A stretch of 64,000 nucleotides of DNA from Apostichopus japonicus (lineage: Eukaryota > Echinodermata > Holothuroidea > Aspidochirotida > Stichopodidae), in NCBI RefSeq assembly GCF_037975245.1, contig NC_092577.1, positions 17,627,898-17,691,897 of the forward strand, read 5' to 3'. The translations under genes and the position numbers were made by a program. The notes beneath the pieces are model-generated. The model did not search any database, was not told the DNA's origin, and saw only the letters and a program-made list of their open reading frames with translations. Within the stretch, counting starts at the first letter, position 1, and the number at the start of each line of letters is the position of its first letter. Below, one piece after another: positions 1 through 11,992 of the stretch.

Positions 1-164
1 GCTGTTTCAAGGCCGTGCCCCTCAAGAGTATTATGGTCATTATGGTGATTTTTGAACAGTGATTTAACTGGCTGTTTGCTTTATGTAATTCCTCAAGACA
101 TAACTACCTTCATATAAAGAATGAACAGAATATGTGTAACATCTCCTATATTTCGGTCTCTTAG

Positions 165-437
165 CAAAAGACGAAGGCTTTCACCAAAAAATGTTGCTTT
201 GGAGCACTGTTTTGTGGGTACAACCCCTGGTGGGCTTGAAAGGAGATACGTTAATGACTACATTGGTAAGTTGTTGATTCTGTTTACCTAATATTTGGAA
301 ATTGAGCTAGCAGAATTTGACTTTTGAAAATACCAGCAGCCCTGCATGTAGTAAGCATGTTGAGCATGCACCAAGAAGTTGTGTCATTCATTAAGTACTA
401 CAGGAAAAGACCAACACCTCCCTGTAGATGTGGATGA
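165..437 (+). CDS. Two candidate exons of an unidentified host gene
   Basis: Exon A (165-265, 101 bp) follows a pyrimidine-rich acceptor ending TTAG and ends in ATTG before donor GTAAGT. It reads through without a stop in one frame, with segments such as KRRRLSPKNVALEH and GTTPGGLERRYVND. Exon B starts after the acceptor TACCAG at 337. It continues the phase (G plus CA) and encodes AALHVVSMLSMHQEVVSF and a short KYYRKRPTPPCRCG stretch before a TGA at 435-437. Exon B may instead end at the GT at 424. I do not recognise the protein. The clean splice signals and matching phase are the only support, and the gene would extend to the left of the window. Confidence 0.35.
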
Positions 438-479
438 TATTTTTAAATGGCAGTGGGTTTGTAAACGCTGGCCAGACGC

Positions 480-635
480 TCTTTGTGGTCTGTATCTTTC
501 ATGTTAGCAATGATTGCGCATAAAAACTCCCAATGATAAAGCCTGTATTGGCTTTTTAGAGGACTTCCCTCCACATGTATATATCTATTATCTGTGGAAA
601 ATGAAATAAATCAAATCAAATCAAAATAAAAAATA
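480..635 (+). repeat. Possible LINE 3' tail with AAATC-type repeat
   Basis: The stretch ends in AAATAAATCAAATCAAATC followed by an A-rich run. This kind of short direct-repeat tail ends many non-LTR retrotransposons. No coding part is visible upstream, so this is only a possible 3' end fragment. Confidence 0.25.
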
Positions 636-1950
636 ATGGAAAGATTGTGGCCAGAGATGGTTGCTCCCGGGCTAGAGGATGGTGCTTGGGTGGACCAATG
701 GTCTGTAGAGGACATTAAGAAGGCGCAGCAGGGTGTTAACGACATCAGTCAAATGATAGGCTGGGTGGTTATTTCCAAAGAAAAGCCGCAGTGGTCACTC
801 ATTTCAGCTGAGAACAAAACTTTCAAAACTTACTGGGGTATGTGGAAGGTCTTATGTCTCAGAAACGGTATTCTTTATAAAAAATGGGAATCTGACTGGG
901 GAAATGAGATCTCCTGGAAATTAGTGGTGGCTAGAAGCATGCGTAATGAGATATCTTTGTTACATAGTAATGCCACAGCTGGTCACCTAGGTGTTAAGAA
1001 AACTATGAGGAGAGTACAATGTAGATTTTACTGGGCCTGATATCATAAGGATATAGAGAGATGGTGTTGGCAATGTGAAATATGCTCAAGGAAGGGTCCA
1101 GTTAAATCTCACAGACACGTATGCAAAAGTATGTGGTAGGAGCCCCTATGGAAAGAGTGGCCATGGATATATTGGGAACCTTAACAGTTACCGACACGGG
1201 AAATAGATTTTACTAAGTGGACTGAGGCTTATGCGATTCCAAACCAGGAGGCAGTTACTGTGGCCAGAGTCTTTGTAGAACAGTTTGTGTTGAGGTTCGG
1301 TGTTCCCCTACAGTTGCATACTGACCAGGGCCTAAATTTTGTGTCAAATTTGTTTCAAGAATTAGCACAGCTCTTTGGTATTGATAAGACTCGTACCACA
1401 GCCTTTCACCCCCAATCTGATGGAGCATTTTAACAGAACCTTAGAGGCAATGTTATCGGTCGTTATTTCGGTAAACTAACGTGATTGGGATGAATGCTTG
1501 CCCCATGTTACAATGGCGTACCCCTCCTCTGTTCACAAGACCACGGGAGAGACACCCAGTGTAATGATGTTACGAAGGGAGATGAATCTCCCAGTGGAGC
1601 TTCTGGTACCCCCTCCCCATGTTATAATTAGTTCAAGTATTAGCTATGCAACAAATTGGAAGAAAAACTTAGGACAGTTCATGAAATGGGTTAAATCGAA
1701 ACACATGTGTCATTTGAAAGGCAGAAGTCCTATGATGGGCTTAGCAATGCCAAAAATTATAACGTCGGTGATAAAGTGTAACTGTATAACCACAGTTAGA
1801 AAAAGGGACTGTCTCCTAAGTTGAAAAGATATTGGGAAGGCCCATATTTAATAGTTAATAAGTTTTAATAAGTTATACGACGTAACTTATCGCATAAAAC
1901 AGTCGGAACGATAGAGGCCGAAGGTCGTTCACCACGGTCCTCTTAAATTA
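636..1950 (+). pseudogene. Decayed Ty3/Gypsy-type integrase (3' part of pol)
   Basis: This is the C-terminal part of a Gypsy-like polyprotein. The HHCC zinc-binding motif is spread over 930-1110 (HSNATAGHLGVKKT, then CWQC, EIC). It is broken by an in-frame TGA at 1038-1040. The integrase core follows: first Asp in AMDILG near 1155, a stop after GNRFY and a frameshift near 1210, second Asp in HTDQGLNF near 1320. The region carrying the third acidic residue is disrupted after FHPQSDG near 1420. Later segments (LPHVTMAYPSSVHKTTGETP from about 1498; KLKRYWEGPYLIV near 1820) match the usual integrase C-terminal region. Protease, reverse transcriptase and LTRs are not found here. At least two stops and two frameshifts make it non-functional. 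Confidence 0.8.
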
Positions 1951-3950
1951 TGCTTAACATCTGGAGAGAGTGTTGAGACCAACAGAGTTGGTGAGGCCTC
2001 GTAGTTACGTAGGGGTTACGCAAGCAACAAGTAGGGTTATATTTAGTTTTGACCCGGGACTGGTAAACGTTCACTCTACTGGTGGGTGAAGCTCTGATTC
2101 TCCACTGACGCTCACTCTGCTTCCAGAACCTGTGTTGTCAGAACATAGGCTACATATTTTAATGCTTTATTGTTTTTGCTGTCAAGATTTAGCAATGTCC
2201 GCAAACCTTCCATTCGGGCGATTACGTTTTCATGGAAGCAGCTCAGCAGTCATCACCCAATCTGTGAATTAAGGGGTAGGCGTTTGGGTTCAAGGAGGCC
2301 AGGACCGGTATCTCCTTCTGTGCCACAATCAACTGGTCCCCAGATTGCCAATTCAAAGTTGAGTCCTGCTGTGACACCGAATAACGACGAGTGGCTTAAT
2401 GAGGTTTCTTTGGCTGTTGGTACCAAGGATCTACACCATTCGATCCGTTAGCTGCCCTCATGGAAGCGAGCGACAAAGTCGTGTGAGAACGCCCGCGCCT
2501 CAACGGTAGACTGCAGACCTATCGACCTTTCGTGTGGACCCAGTGATAGACGAGCGGCAACCCCCCTGACATGACCCATTGAGGATAGCTCTACACCTTC
2601 CCCTACCACTTCAACATCATCCCCTTCCACAGCATCGTCGGATTCAACTCTGGATGAGAAAGAACTGACCCGTCTGCGGAACCCGATGGTTACTTCACAG
2701 ATTCCACTCACCATTAACGCGGAAGTAAACACATTCGTCTTGGAGTTATTTACAGGAAGGAAAGACATACGGTCCAATACCCAAATGGTACAGTCCTTAC
2801 CACGGAGGAGGGATTCGAATTGCCGCCGCACGCCAAGGAACTGTTGACATACAAGTAATCCATAGAGATGCCCTCGATGAGGACTTGTGTTAAATAACGA
2901 GTTTCATTATTATATATTTTTACTTCGGAAATATTATGGACATTTCGCCTTTTCATGCGGACTTGTTGTTTCGTTATTATATCTTTTTACTTTGGAAATG
3001 TTGTGGACGTTTCATATTTTGAGGCGGTCTTCCAATCAATTAATTTTGTGCTTTTCATCTCTGTGTTATGTTTTGATTCACTTGGATTGTTTCCATGTAT
3101 TTATATCTATGTACGGCACCAACTCTCCTGACCGAGGTTATATATGTCTACATAAATATAGTCTGTCCACATGCAAAAACGACCTCAAAATCAAATCTAT
3201 TTGTCTGTCCACATTTGTTCAGCATGCTTCTCCTCAATGGAGTTTGACCAAACTTGAACACAATGTTTATTTGATGAGGGGACATGAGGGGTATTCCAAA
3301 GTTACACATTTTAATCATTGAGTATTGGTGCATGTGCAGTTTTTATCGATTTGAGGTCACATGTCATAAAATGGAAAATAGCATTGATCTTTTGTTTTTA
3401 TGGATTTTTTAGTGTAACACAAATGCAATGATCATTAGGTGTTGAAACATAAGTGGTGTCCATACATTTCGGGTCAGAGGTCATTTAGGGGTTATATGAG
3501 ATCATTATCTGAAAATGCACACCAATTTTAACACATTGCTAGAAGTCAATTTGTTACAAATGAACTCTGACCACTTCATTTCAGCCATGAATATGAAATG
3601 TATTCTTGTGATAAATTAACAAATATTTGTAAGAGCCACTGCACCATTGGTGCAGTAGTTGGAATATGAAATAATAAAAGTGATTACTGTACCTACATGC
3701 ATCTTGATCTTCAAAAGAACAACAAATTCCGGAAAGTATGCAATGCTAGTTGGGTAAGATCCCTCAAACCCACCCAAATTGAGGTTTATTACCACAAATC
3801 TGTTGATAACATGCATGTAGGGGAGAGGATTAGTATGTCTGTACATGCACATTACATGAAACATTTCATTAGCAAGCAACAGTACTGTACATACTCACAC
3901 ATAATACAGCAATGCAAGCGTTACTGTATAGCTGCCTAACGATTGCTTAC
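1951..3950. other. Non-coding interval with a tandem duplication
   Basis: No recognisable gene is seen. Open frames near 2170-2451 and 2448-2831 have no family features and lie on opposite strands. An imperfect duplication of about 67 bp (2901-2967 and 2968-3034) gives two similar peptides with FHYYIFLLRKYYGHF-like content. It may be the end of the Gypsy element, but no LTR pair was found. Confidence 0.4.
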
Positions 3951-4599
3951 CATAAATGATTTGGGCAAGGAACATGGTATGTCCGACGACAAATTGCATA
4001 TGATCTTCTGAGCAGTCTACTGATGGGATCCACTCGAGAAATGGACTGTCTCAACCGCCATCTTTGAGTTCTTACTCCTCGTCCAGTGAAAGCTCCAATG
4101 ACATATCTTTCACCTTTAAAAATGGAAATATTAAATTCATCAGATTCTAACTACTATAAACTATTATGGGTATGAATATCAAATTTTTATGTAGAGATAC
4201 TGTACACCCTCATCAGTCAGAGTCTTGGATGATATACTTTTTTATTACAACAATTCATCACTGTCAACAAACCTGTACATTTTGCAACAAACCGGTGTTG
4301 TTTTGTTTTAGCAGTCTTTATTAATATCATCACAAAACAGTTTATTTTTTATCACTTTTAAATGACAGTGCATAAATTGAAAATTGTCATGGATAGCTAC
4401 CATTACATCCACCAAACAGCTTTAAAGATATGCTATAATCTGCTTAAAATGGTCAAATTATGTGAAATGTATTTCTTTAGTTTCAACAGTTTTCTTTGGT
4501 CAGTTATACTTTCAGTAGTGTAAGACTGTATGATTGTTCTTCCTAATCCTTGCATTAGTCTGGTGTTAATGAACAAGCACACAAAATGCACTCTGGAAT

Positions 4600-4690
4600 A
4601 GTGTTGGTCCGATTATCAGTATACAGTATCGGTATCGATTGATATTGGCATTATCTGCCTCATTATATCGGTATCTGTGAAATTTGTGTC
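4600..4690. repeat. Possible hAT-like terminal fragment rich in CCGAT/ATCGG words
   Basis: GTGTTGGTCCGATTATCAG starts a stretch with repeated ATCGGTATCG words. A similar segment lies in opposite orientation at 19,385-19,495 (reverse complement begins AGTGTTCGACCGATAATCGG). Such ATCGG-rich ends occur in several invertebrate and fish hAT-type elements. No coding part or target duplication was found. Confidence 0.25.
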
Positions 4691-5876
4691 AATTGCTGAT
4701 AGCACCCTACCTACATCGCAAGCAATTTTATGCAAACAGTTCATCTGTGAGTAAATTTTACTTCATCCATTTGCTGTTAAAATTCAACTGCCATTTTTCA
4801 CATACAGTATTCAATATCTATAACAACGTTATCTTAAACATAGCGATAGCTCGGTAACTTTACCAAATCACACTAAATGTGGCCCGGCAAATACAAACAC
4901 TGTTTTGTCTTTCTCTTTTTCGTTTTAGCATCCCATCAACTTGATGGATGATACATAGAATGAAGGAAAATATCTCTGAAAAAAAGAGTCTTGAATTCCA
5001 TTTGGCCAGATATTTGGCTTTAGATCACTCATCCATTAACATACACGATATTTAACCTACATGTACACTATAACAAAATTGACATTGCACTCAGGAATTT
5101 CCCAAATCTAGGTTTTTTCTATGACTTGAGCAAGTAAAAATTCAAATCACCAAATCATCATGTGGCTTTGTGAGTTTGTGTACAGTAGTTAACGTCAGTG
5201 TCTATAGGCCTAACGTAAGGTAAACAGTGGTTTGCATGTCACTAATAGCGATCACAAATAAAACATTTATTATAAAAAAAATCAGTAAAAAGAACTTATA
5301 CAGTTCCCTACAATTTGACAGTAGTACAGTACAGACCTTTAATCAGGACAGGAGTACCAACTGTCACTGATTCCTTATCTTAAAGGGGAAGTTCATGATA
5401 AAACAAGGTCTTCATGTGTAATAGACAATGTATTATGTATATTTCTCTGATCAACCCCCATGCTCTGAATTGAATCAAACTAAGTGGTCAATACAAACAT
5501 TTTCAACTGAAATGGTTACTATAAGTGATGAAACATTTTCAAATGAAATGCTTACTAAAACTGAAGAGTACTGTCACATTTTGTACTGTCACATTAGATA
5601 GATTACATTTGGACTTTACCTGCATCTGGTGATATTTGTAATATGCTTTGCACTAGTGCATCAAGATCATCATCTGTGATTTGACTATAGCCGCTTCCAA
5701 GGTGTGTAGGCATCTGGAACTCATGTCTTCTTCGAAGAACGGTTCTATATGATATATTCAGTGTTAAGGCCACTTGTTTCCAAGATCCAAGAGCTTGATA
5801 ATGTTCTTCCAACTGTGGCATGGTCAAGCAAAACCTAAATAGAAATAAGGACTTGTAATTCAATGAATACTAATAG

Positions 5877-5907
<31 letters not shown>

Positions 5908-5926
5908 CATACATACATACATACTA
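5877..5926. repeat. (TACA)n microsatellite
   Basis: About twelve near-perfect CATA/TACA units lie just upstream (minus strand) of the helix-turn-helix exon of the integrase-like gene. Confidence 0.9.
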
Positions 5927-6989
5927 TACATACATGTATGTACTTTTTGCACACATTTTGACAGCCAAATGTTTGGGCAATGACATAAACAAAGGTAAAT
6001 GCAAAATGTGACATTTTGAGATTGTCTAGAGGGGAGGGATTTTTAAAGAGGGGCGGCAGCTATTTTCAGGGGGACCCGGGCAGGTGCAGCAATTTTCACT
6101 TGGGTGGCATGCGACCACCCAAGAACCCTTCATGGAGAACACTGTATAGGGAATAATTTGAACAGTGCTGGCCATTTTGGGAATTGATAAAAGCCGATAA
6201 AACACATGATTGCCAACAATCCAAAGTTGATTTGAATGTGCTGCAGTTGTTAATTAATGGGGGTTCTCCGCTTCAGGTTGTTCGGCACGGCTGTTGCACA
6301 GTGGTGACGGGCAAGTTGCTTCCACCTCCCCAGACTTTGAGAAAGTGGTCGAAGTATGGGGTACACTCACGTCCATGGGATGGGGACGTTAAATGGCGGT
6401 CCAGGGAGCAGGATGGGTTCACACCTGTCTCGTTATCATCTGAGCACTTGGTCGTGAAGAGAAGGCTGAAAAGCCGGTGTTCATCCATAATCATATCTGG
6501 CAGACAAATGTCCTTTCTGACCCTTAATCTACTAAACTAAACTAGGCCTAACTGTTAGGCCTAGGCCCTGTAGTCAATATCGTCGTCAGCCTCTCCACTG
6601 TAGCCGGTATGCACATTTTGTAAAGCTCCGAGGAGCTGCTGTAAGCCACTTACAAGCATCAAATTAGCTTCATCTCCTGGAACGGGCAGATGTTGAAGGT
6701 AATCTAGCGAAACACGTACCAAATCAAATGTATCGCAGATTCAACCCTTCCTTGTACGATATGTGCTCTTTGCTCGTCTGCCGTATTTTGCAAACGAATT
6801 GCTTCACTATAGATGTTTGGGAGCTCAGAAAAGGCGTCTAAATAACTATTTTGTTGAAGATCCATCACTTGTTGAAGACATTGACATGTACCTAGGCTTT
6901 ATGCGGCGCGAATGTTCAAATAATGAAGGAAATTAAGCTCCTCCCACTCGCGCGTGTCACTCACACTTTTATAATCTATATACATTACC

Positions 6990-7200
6990 GCGCCGAACAT
7001 GACAAAATAGTATCAAATATATAAAGGTTATAACGAACAATATATATATGTTATGCGATATATATATGATATGCGTTACATATAGGTTATGCATAACGTA
7101 TATATATGAAGAACACACATAAGTCATATATATTACTGCATAACCAACATATATTCCTCGTTATAATCAATATATGGTATATAATATTGTCACATATGGC
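6990..7200. repeat. AT-rich region with TATATA/TTATGC inverted words
   Basis: Short palindromic words such as GGTTATGCATAACG, GATATATATATGATAT and repeated ATATATATG fill this stretch. No gene is visible. Confidence 0.45.
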
Positions 7201-7488
7201 ACTTCATACATAATGAAAATTGATATTCCCTGGTACGCCAAACAGGAAACGAAGTACTGATAAAACGTTCTTCATATAATTTGACTATATTGTGATATTT
7301 ACATTTGAATGAAATCAGAGATATTTGAAAATTCTATTGAAGAGAATAATTTTGCACACCTTTTGATTCATACACAGTAATAATGAACATTTTTAAGTTG
7401 TTTGAGCCAGGATATTCTGATACCCTGCATGGTGCTTATCATTAAGCAGATGTACATTTTTCATGAACAGTTTTGTTATTTCTTTCAG

Positions 7489-8977
7489 GAGCAACATCAT
7501 CATGGTAGAGCAGTGGATTGATGTTAATCACTGTCAAGTGTGCCACTCACCTATCATATCCAAAACATGGAAAGGATTTTCGTGCATTGGTAGGTAGATC
7601 ACACTGTGTTTGGCCACATTAAATGTAGTCTGTATTGGCCCCAAATTATAGGAAGCTAAAATCGCTACTTTTCAAAAGTACTTTCTAGGTCTTGACTTTC
7701 CAAATTGTTTTTCAGACATTCTACATGAACACAATAAACCAATTTTGACCAAAACTGAAACATGAAACACATGAGGAAACCAAACAAATGACGTAAACTT
7801 CAAAATATGCATGGTCAAAGAGAAACATTCCCACAATGAGTACTTGAAATAAAAATGTTACTATTTTAGAAAATAAAAATCATACAGAAGCAGATTTATT
7901 AAGTCATTTTTATTTTTGGGAAATTGTCTTGCTACACATATATTATGACTTTGTGATATTGTGACTAGCCAGAGTACAACAAGCACAATATTAAAGGGAG
8001 CTTATTTTTAAATGTGAATGCTAGTGCTGAAAATAGCTCTGTACCCAATCATTTTCCAGAACATTAGCATGTTGCTAAAAAACATTTCTTCTCAAGTTCA
8101 ATACAGCATTCAGCTTTCTCAGTGCCACAATCTTCTCTTTGTCTCATTAATGTGACATTAACATCAACATATACCACACGAACATCTATCTCGCATCTTT
8201 ATCTAATTCGATGATAAATATAGGGCATTCCTAGTAAGTGTCGGGTACAGAACAGCGTAGTGTTATAATAGTGGGCGCGAAATATTACAGCAGTGTAAAA
8301 GAACATAACAATTCCTTTCACTTCACATGTGTGAAATCCATGTTTCTTGATTTTGAGGCGGTTACACTTGCTGTTATTCAACTCGAGTGCAAGGTGGTGG
8401 AAAACACCGAGCCCGGTATTCACTAATGCAGGGTAGTGGGAGGGAGGTTGAAACTTTTTGACTTTGTTGCTGTTGAATACTGACATTCGTGTAAAATTCT
8501 GCAGTATCAGAGCAACCAATCTGTGTTTAGTAACTTTACTTACATAACACCTACCAAATTTAATGCTGTTTTCTTTTGCTTAATAATTCGCCATTATGTT
8601 ATATTGTCCATGTTTGGTTAGTCATGGTGTTTATAATTTATCCCTTCTGACAAAAACCTAAGTCCCATAGTTAGTATGCTCTTGTACTCGATTTTCTGGC
8701 ATGTTTTATAAAACTGAATTATCTGCAGATCTCAAATCAGTTTGAGCATTCAGGAAAGTTGTATTGTTATCAGAAAAATCACTACTTACTAATGTGCATC
8801 AAATGAAGCAATTTTTCGAAGATGTAAGACATACCTTCAGTATCATAACAACATAGATAAATATTGCTCTATTTACTTTAGATTGCCGTAGTGTTTGGCA
8901 TGACAAATGTTTTCTGGCAACTGAACAAGATCCAAGGTCTTGTCCCGGAAAACTACCTACAGCAGAAAAGTCACATG
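7489..8977 (+). CDS. Two exons encoding a C1/PHD-like zinc-binding module
   Basis: Exon 1 (7489-7589) follows a strong acceptor (TATTTCTTTCAG) and contains an ATG at 7502 in frame with MVEQWIDVNHCQVCHSP. It ends at ATTG/GTAGGT. Exon 2 (8882-8977, 96 bp, symmetrical phase 1) follows TTTACTTTAG and ends at CATG/GTAAGA. Joined in phase, the spacing of metal-ligand candidates is C-x2-C-x13-C-x3-C-x4-H-x2-C-x10-C. The block WKGFSCIGDCRSVWHDKCF resembles atypical C1 domains such as the second one in diacylglycerol kinases; a PHD-like fold is also possible. The family is not identified. A later phase-1 exon at 36,874-36,921 could belong to the same transcript, which would put the transposon stack at 10.4-33.4 kb in an intron. 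Confidence 0.5.
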
Positions 8978-9073
8978 GTAAGAAATATCCAGGAGTGCTG
9001 TTTATGGATTACATCGTTCTTTGCAAAATCTCTTTCTTATGTAGGTTTCACATATTGTTATGTATTAAAATAC

Positions 9074-10081
9074 TGTAGCGCCCCCAACGGGGTTTTAACT
9101 TGCCGAGCGGCCGTGGGTTCGATAGGGCCGCTGTCGGCCACCCTATGTCAGGAAGAATGTGGGGCAACTACAAGTTAAGACACACTGAACCAATAAAACA
9201 CGAACAATACATTTAATACATTTAATGCAAAAACCTTTGCCTTCTCCACTTGGGCAGGTGTCTATGAAAACCAAATGAAATAATACAGGAGGTCAACGCA
9301 GTGACCTCCAAATATAAGGTAGTAAGGTGATAAATTAGGACCAATATTTAATTAATTACATAACATACAAATCCACATAAATCACAGCTTATAATTTACA
9401 TAAATGATAACGATACGTACCTGTAAAGTCCGTGGCCAAACGTATAATTACGAGTCGTAAATCTACAATACGTAGGCGTTGCCTCGGGGAAATTTCAACC
9501 CGAATTAAAGTCACCCCCGCGCCACAAATATAAGAATTACCCAGCAGGGTGCGGCGATACTATCGACCGTGTTCCCAACCTTTTAGTAAATTTAGATGTT
9601 ATAATTTAAAGGGATTCTGACAAACGGGGAAATACGCCCACAATATTATAAGAAATAGGACTCGGACTTGCCTAAACTATAAAAGAACATTTAACTTACT
9701 TAACGAACTGACCAACGGACCTCACTAGGCAGCAGCAAACACCAAAAAATGGAACACACTCTTAGAACCCAAAATAGCAAGTGCCCTAACTTAACACAAA
9801 AACTGAATCGAAACATTGGAACTTCGCGTGGCTCGACATTCCACATAGCTACGGAGGGACCAGACTATTGTCACGAGAGCTGGACAGCTGAAAGGGAGAC
9901 GGAAACAAAAGGTATAAATTAGCATATGAAACTACAACAATTCACTTTACATATAAAAAGATATTAGATAAAACAGACCCCCAGAGAACAATAAAACAAT
10001 ACACACAAACAGGACAACTACTCCAGCAGTAATGCCACCTATGTACGGAGGCGTTTACGTGACGCTCCCCTGGGCGTCACA
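9074..10081. mobile_element. Probable solo LTR (about 1.0 kb)
   Basis: The element starts TGTAGCGCCC and ends GGGCGTCACA, so the termini are short imperfect inverted repeats of the TG...CA type. The direct repeat AATAC flanks it (9069-9073 and 10,081-10,085). Its last A is shared with the element, giving a 4-5 bp target duplication as made by LTR-retrotransposon integrases. There is no coding capacity, and AATAAA is present near 9192. Read on the minus strand it begins TGTGACGCCC, a common LTR start. A non-autonomous DNA transposon is the alternative. Confidence 0.55.
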
Positions 10082-10477
10082 ATACCTAAAACTGACATAC
10101 ATAATTTATTGTGTTGCATGCCTACCAGACATGATATAGTTTATCCGACTTTCAGAAGGGAAAAAAACATAATAGGAAAATATGTCTTTCATGGTCTCAA
10201 GTGACATATTTACAATGTGTTACATTTTTGTATTTTGGTTATCTATAGATGCTCTGTTGTCGACAAGAAGTAAGAGGAACATTTTTTCAGCAAAACAAAC
10301 TAGCCTATGTGCTGACATTAACTGAACTGATCAATGTGGAATTCCTTATATATTTATGGGAATAGCATGAAAACTTACATTCATGCAGGATTATAAATTT
10401 CTTTGGACTAGAGCATAAGGTACTTTAAAAGTCCCCTTTTTTGGTTTCGATGATAATCGTAACCTTTGCAATCATGC

Positions 10478-10721
10478 GCTTTTTACGTCACCCGCCATGC
10501 GGGATACAAAACGTCACGGCCAAACGGCACTACCGAACCATCCCATTGTGACAAACGAAACTCGGGTCAAGCGAGCCAAGAAAGTACATGCGCCTTCCGA
10601 CCTGCAGAAACAAAACGCCCAACCACGCACTCAAAAAACCACAAAAGGACGACCAGCACGCAGCGAAAGGAAACACCCCTCCCCAGCACACCACCGTCCA
10701 AAAAGGCAGCCCCAGATAAAC
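10478..10721 (-). mobile_element. 3' part of a Tx1-like LINE, split by the MULE
   Basis: This is the 3' end of the LINE family seen nearly complete at 57,491-61,690. The minus-strand 3' terminus is the block ATCCCGCATGGCGGGT followed by an A-rich end. The other half is at 32,490-32,919. Together they form one 5'-truncated copy of about 665 bp flanked by CCTTTGCAATCATGC. The 57.7-kb copy reads straight through the break (CCCAGATAAACGGCG at 57,737) and acts as an empty-site control. Confidence 0.9.
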
Positions 10722-10865
10722 GGTTGTTACTAAAACCCCCACGACCAACAACCCACGACCCACACTTTATATGTCAACTTAACTGAAGTCGTGGGTCGTG
10801 GGGGTTATAGTAACAACCATATAAGCATTTCTAAAACCACCTCGATCCACGGGGTGTACCGAGAA
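10722..10865 (+). repeat. MULE left inverted repeat, outer part
   Basis: This matches, in inverted orientation, the outer part of 32,275-32,489. It contains the subunit GTCGTGGGTCGTGGGGGTTA followed by CTAAAACC...TCGA...CCACG, a hairpin-forming pair. The repeat is cut at 10,865 by the P element and resumes at 18,873-18,957. Confidence 0.85.
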
Positions 10866-11992
10866 CATAGAGCTTAATAATAAACTAGAGGGCGGACTCA
10901 TAATACCGCTAACACAAAACCTACTGTGATTGAATGGGGAGCCGGCCGGACGCCATAATCCGGGCAAAACGCGACAGACCTACGCGCGTATGTGTGCACA
11001 CTGTATGGTTCCGATATGCTTGAACGGGGCTTTGGGGGTTACTTACGTTTTTCTTTTGTAATAAAAGACGTAATGAGTGAGCGAAATTATCCCCAGCTGT
11101 CATAATGTAGAAAAAGATGATATATCTTACCTTCATAGGCCTTAAATCCGTGTGAATTTTCCAATAGAATTTCTCAGATATGGAAACACGGTATTACACG
11201 TAACGTTAAACTTCCTTGATCCAAATTGCCAAAAAAATGCAGAATTCCAAGTAAATAGTCCACAAACTTGAAATTTGTGATGTGAATAAACAAGTTTTCT
11301 TCAATAATTTGATTCATACACCATGTGAAAGTCGCTATTTTCCGTTATGCAATAATATGTAAAAGAGTATATGACACCGTGACTGCGGCTAGTTTGTACC
11401 CATTTCGCGAACATACACTGTACTCCACAATAAATTTCCATACGTGTAATAAGGCGTGCTATTCGTGGTTAAGATCTTTCCCTTTCCTGACGATTAATTC
11501 CGTACGAACAAGTAGTGACACTTTCCTTCAAATTTGCATCCACAAAAACGGGTTTATAATCTACATTCAAAAGATATTCTGCACAAAGTAAATGTTTAGG
11601 ACACAGTAATTTTAGTCCTCTACTTTCATTTCACGGTCACACTTCTTTTCAGCTTATTCCTTATGAAAACGTGACCCTTTCCCTGCTTTCCTCGAAACTT
11701 TTAACAATGTTCTTAACTTGTCTAGAAAGGCGTTGGGTTCGCGGTCTATTGCAAAGAAAATAAAATGTAGCACGGATACTCCAAATTTTAAAAAGAAATT
11801 CCGAACAATTTCCATGACTAAAATTTGGTCTTGTACATTTCCCAGGCAAGATTTTCAATCTTTCCTCATTTTATTCCGTAAGAATTGGTGTCCTTGTCTT
11901 TCTGTTTTCCTTGATCCATGGCGAAAATTATAACAATGTAATTCACTCGTCTACTGAACATGCTGTAGGGGAGGTGGGAGGGATTAGTCGGC

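Larger units (their letters stand above)
3951..6865 (-). pseudogene. Partial multi-exon integrase-core (rve-like) family gene
   Basis: Three blocks on the minus strand belong together. The N-terminal block (6865 down to about 6561) starts MDLQQNSYLDAFSELPNIYS. It switches frame near 6735, then reads DYLQHLPVPGDEANLML up to a GTAAGT donor at 6653. The middle exon (5834-5620) carries a helix-turn-helix-like segment (ALGSWKQVALTLNISYRTVL, RRRHEFQMP) and ends at CAG/GTAAAG. The next exon (4113-3951, 163 bp) joins in phase to give PDAG-ERYVIGAFTGRGVRTQ and later RRSYAICRRTYHVPC, NHLW, ending at a GTAAGC donor. This order and the NHLW block are typical of a large animal protein family with an integrase-like core that usually continues with WHIDxNHK. 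The core exons are missing, so the copy appears truncated. These genes are probably transposon-derived. Confidence 0.6.

Noticed and set aside
2170-2831. Coding regions on both strands near 2.2-2.8 kb
   Set aside because: Overlapping open frames without domain features, splice signals or typical composition.
10249-10270. 22-bp exon after ATCTATAG continuing the zinc-module gene
   Set aside because: Phase fits, but it is too short and the donor too weak to support without transcripts.
10466-10786. Thr/Lys-rich plus-strand open frame
   Set aside because: It is the reverse strand of a LINE 3' end plus the MULE inverted repeat.
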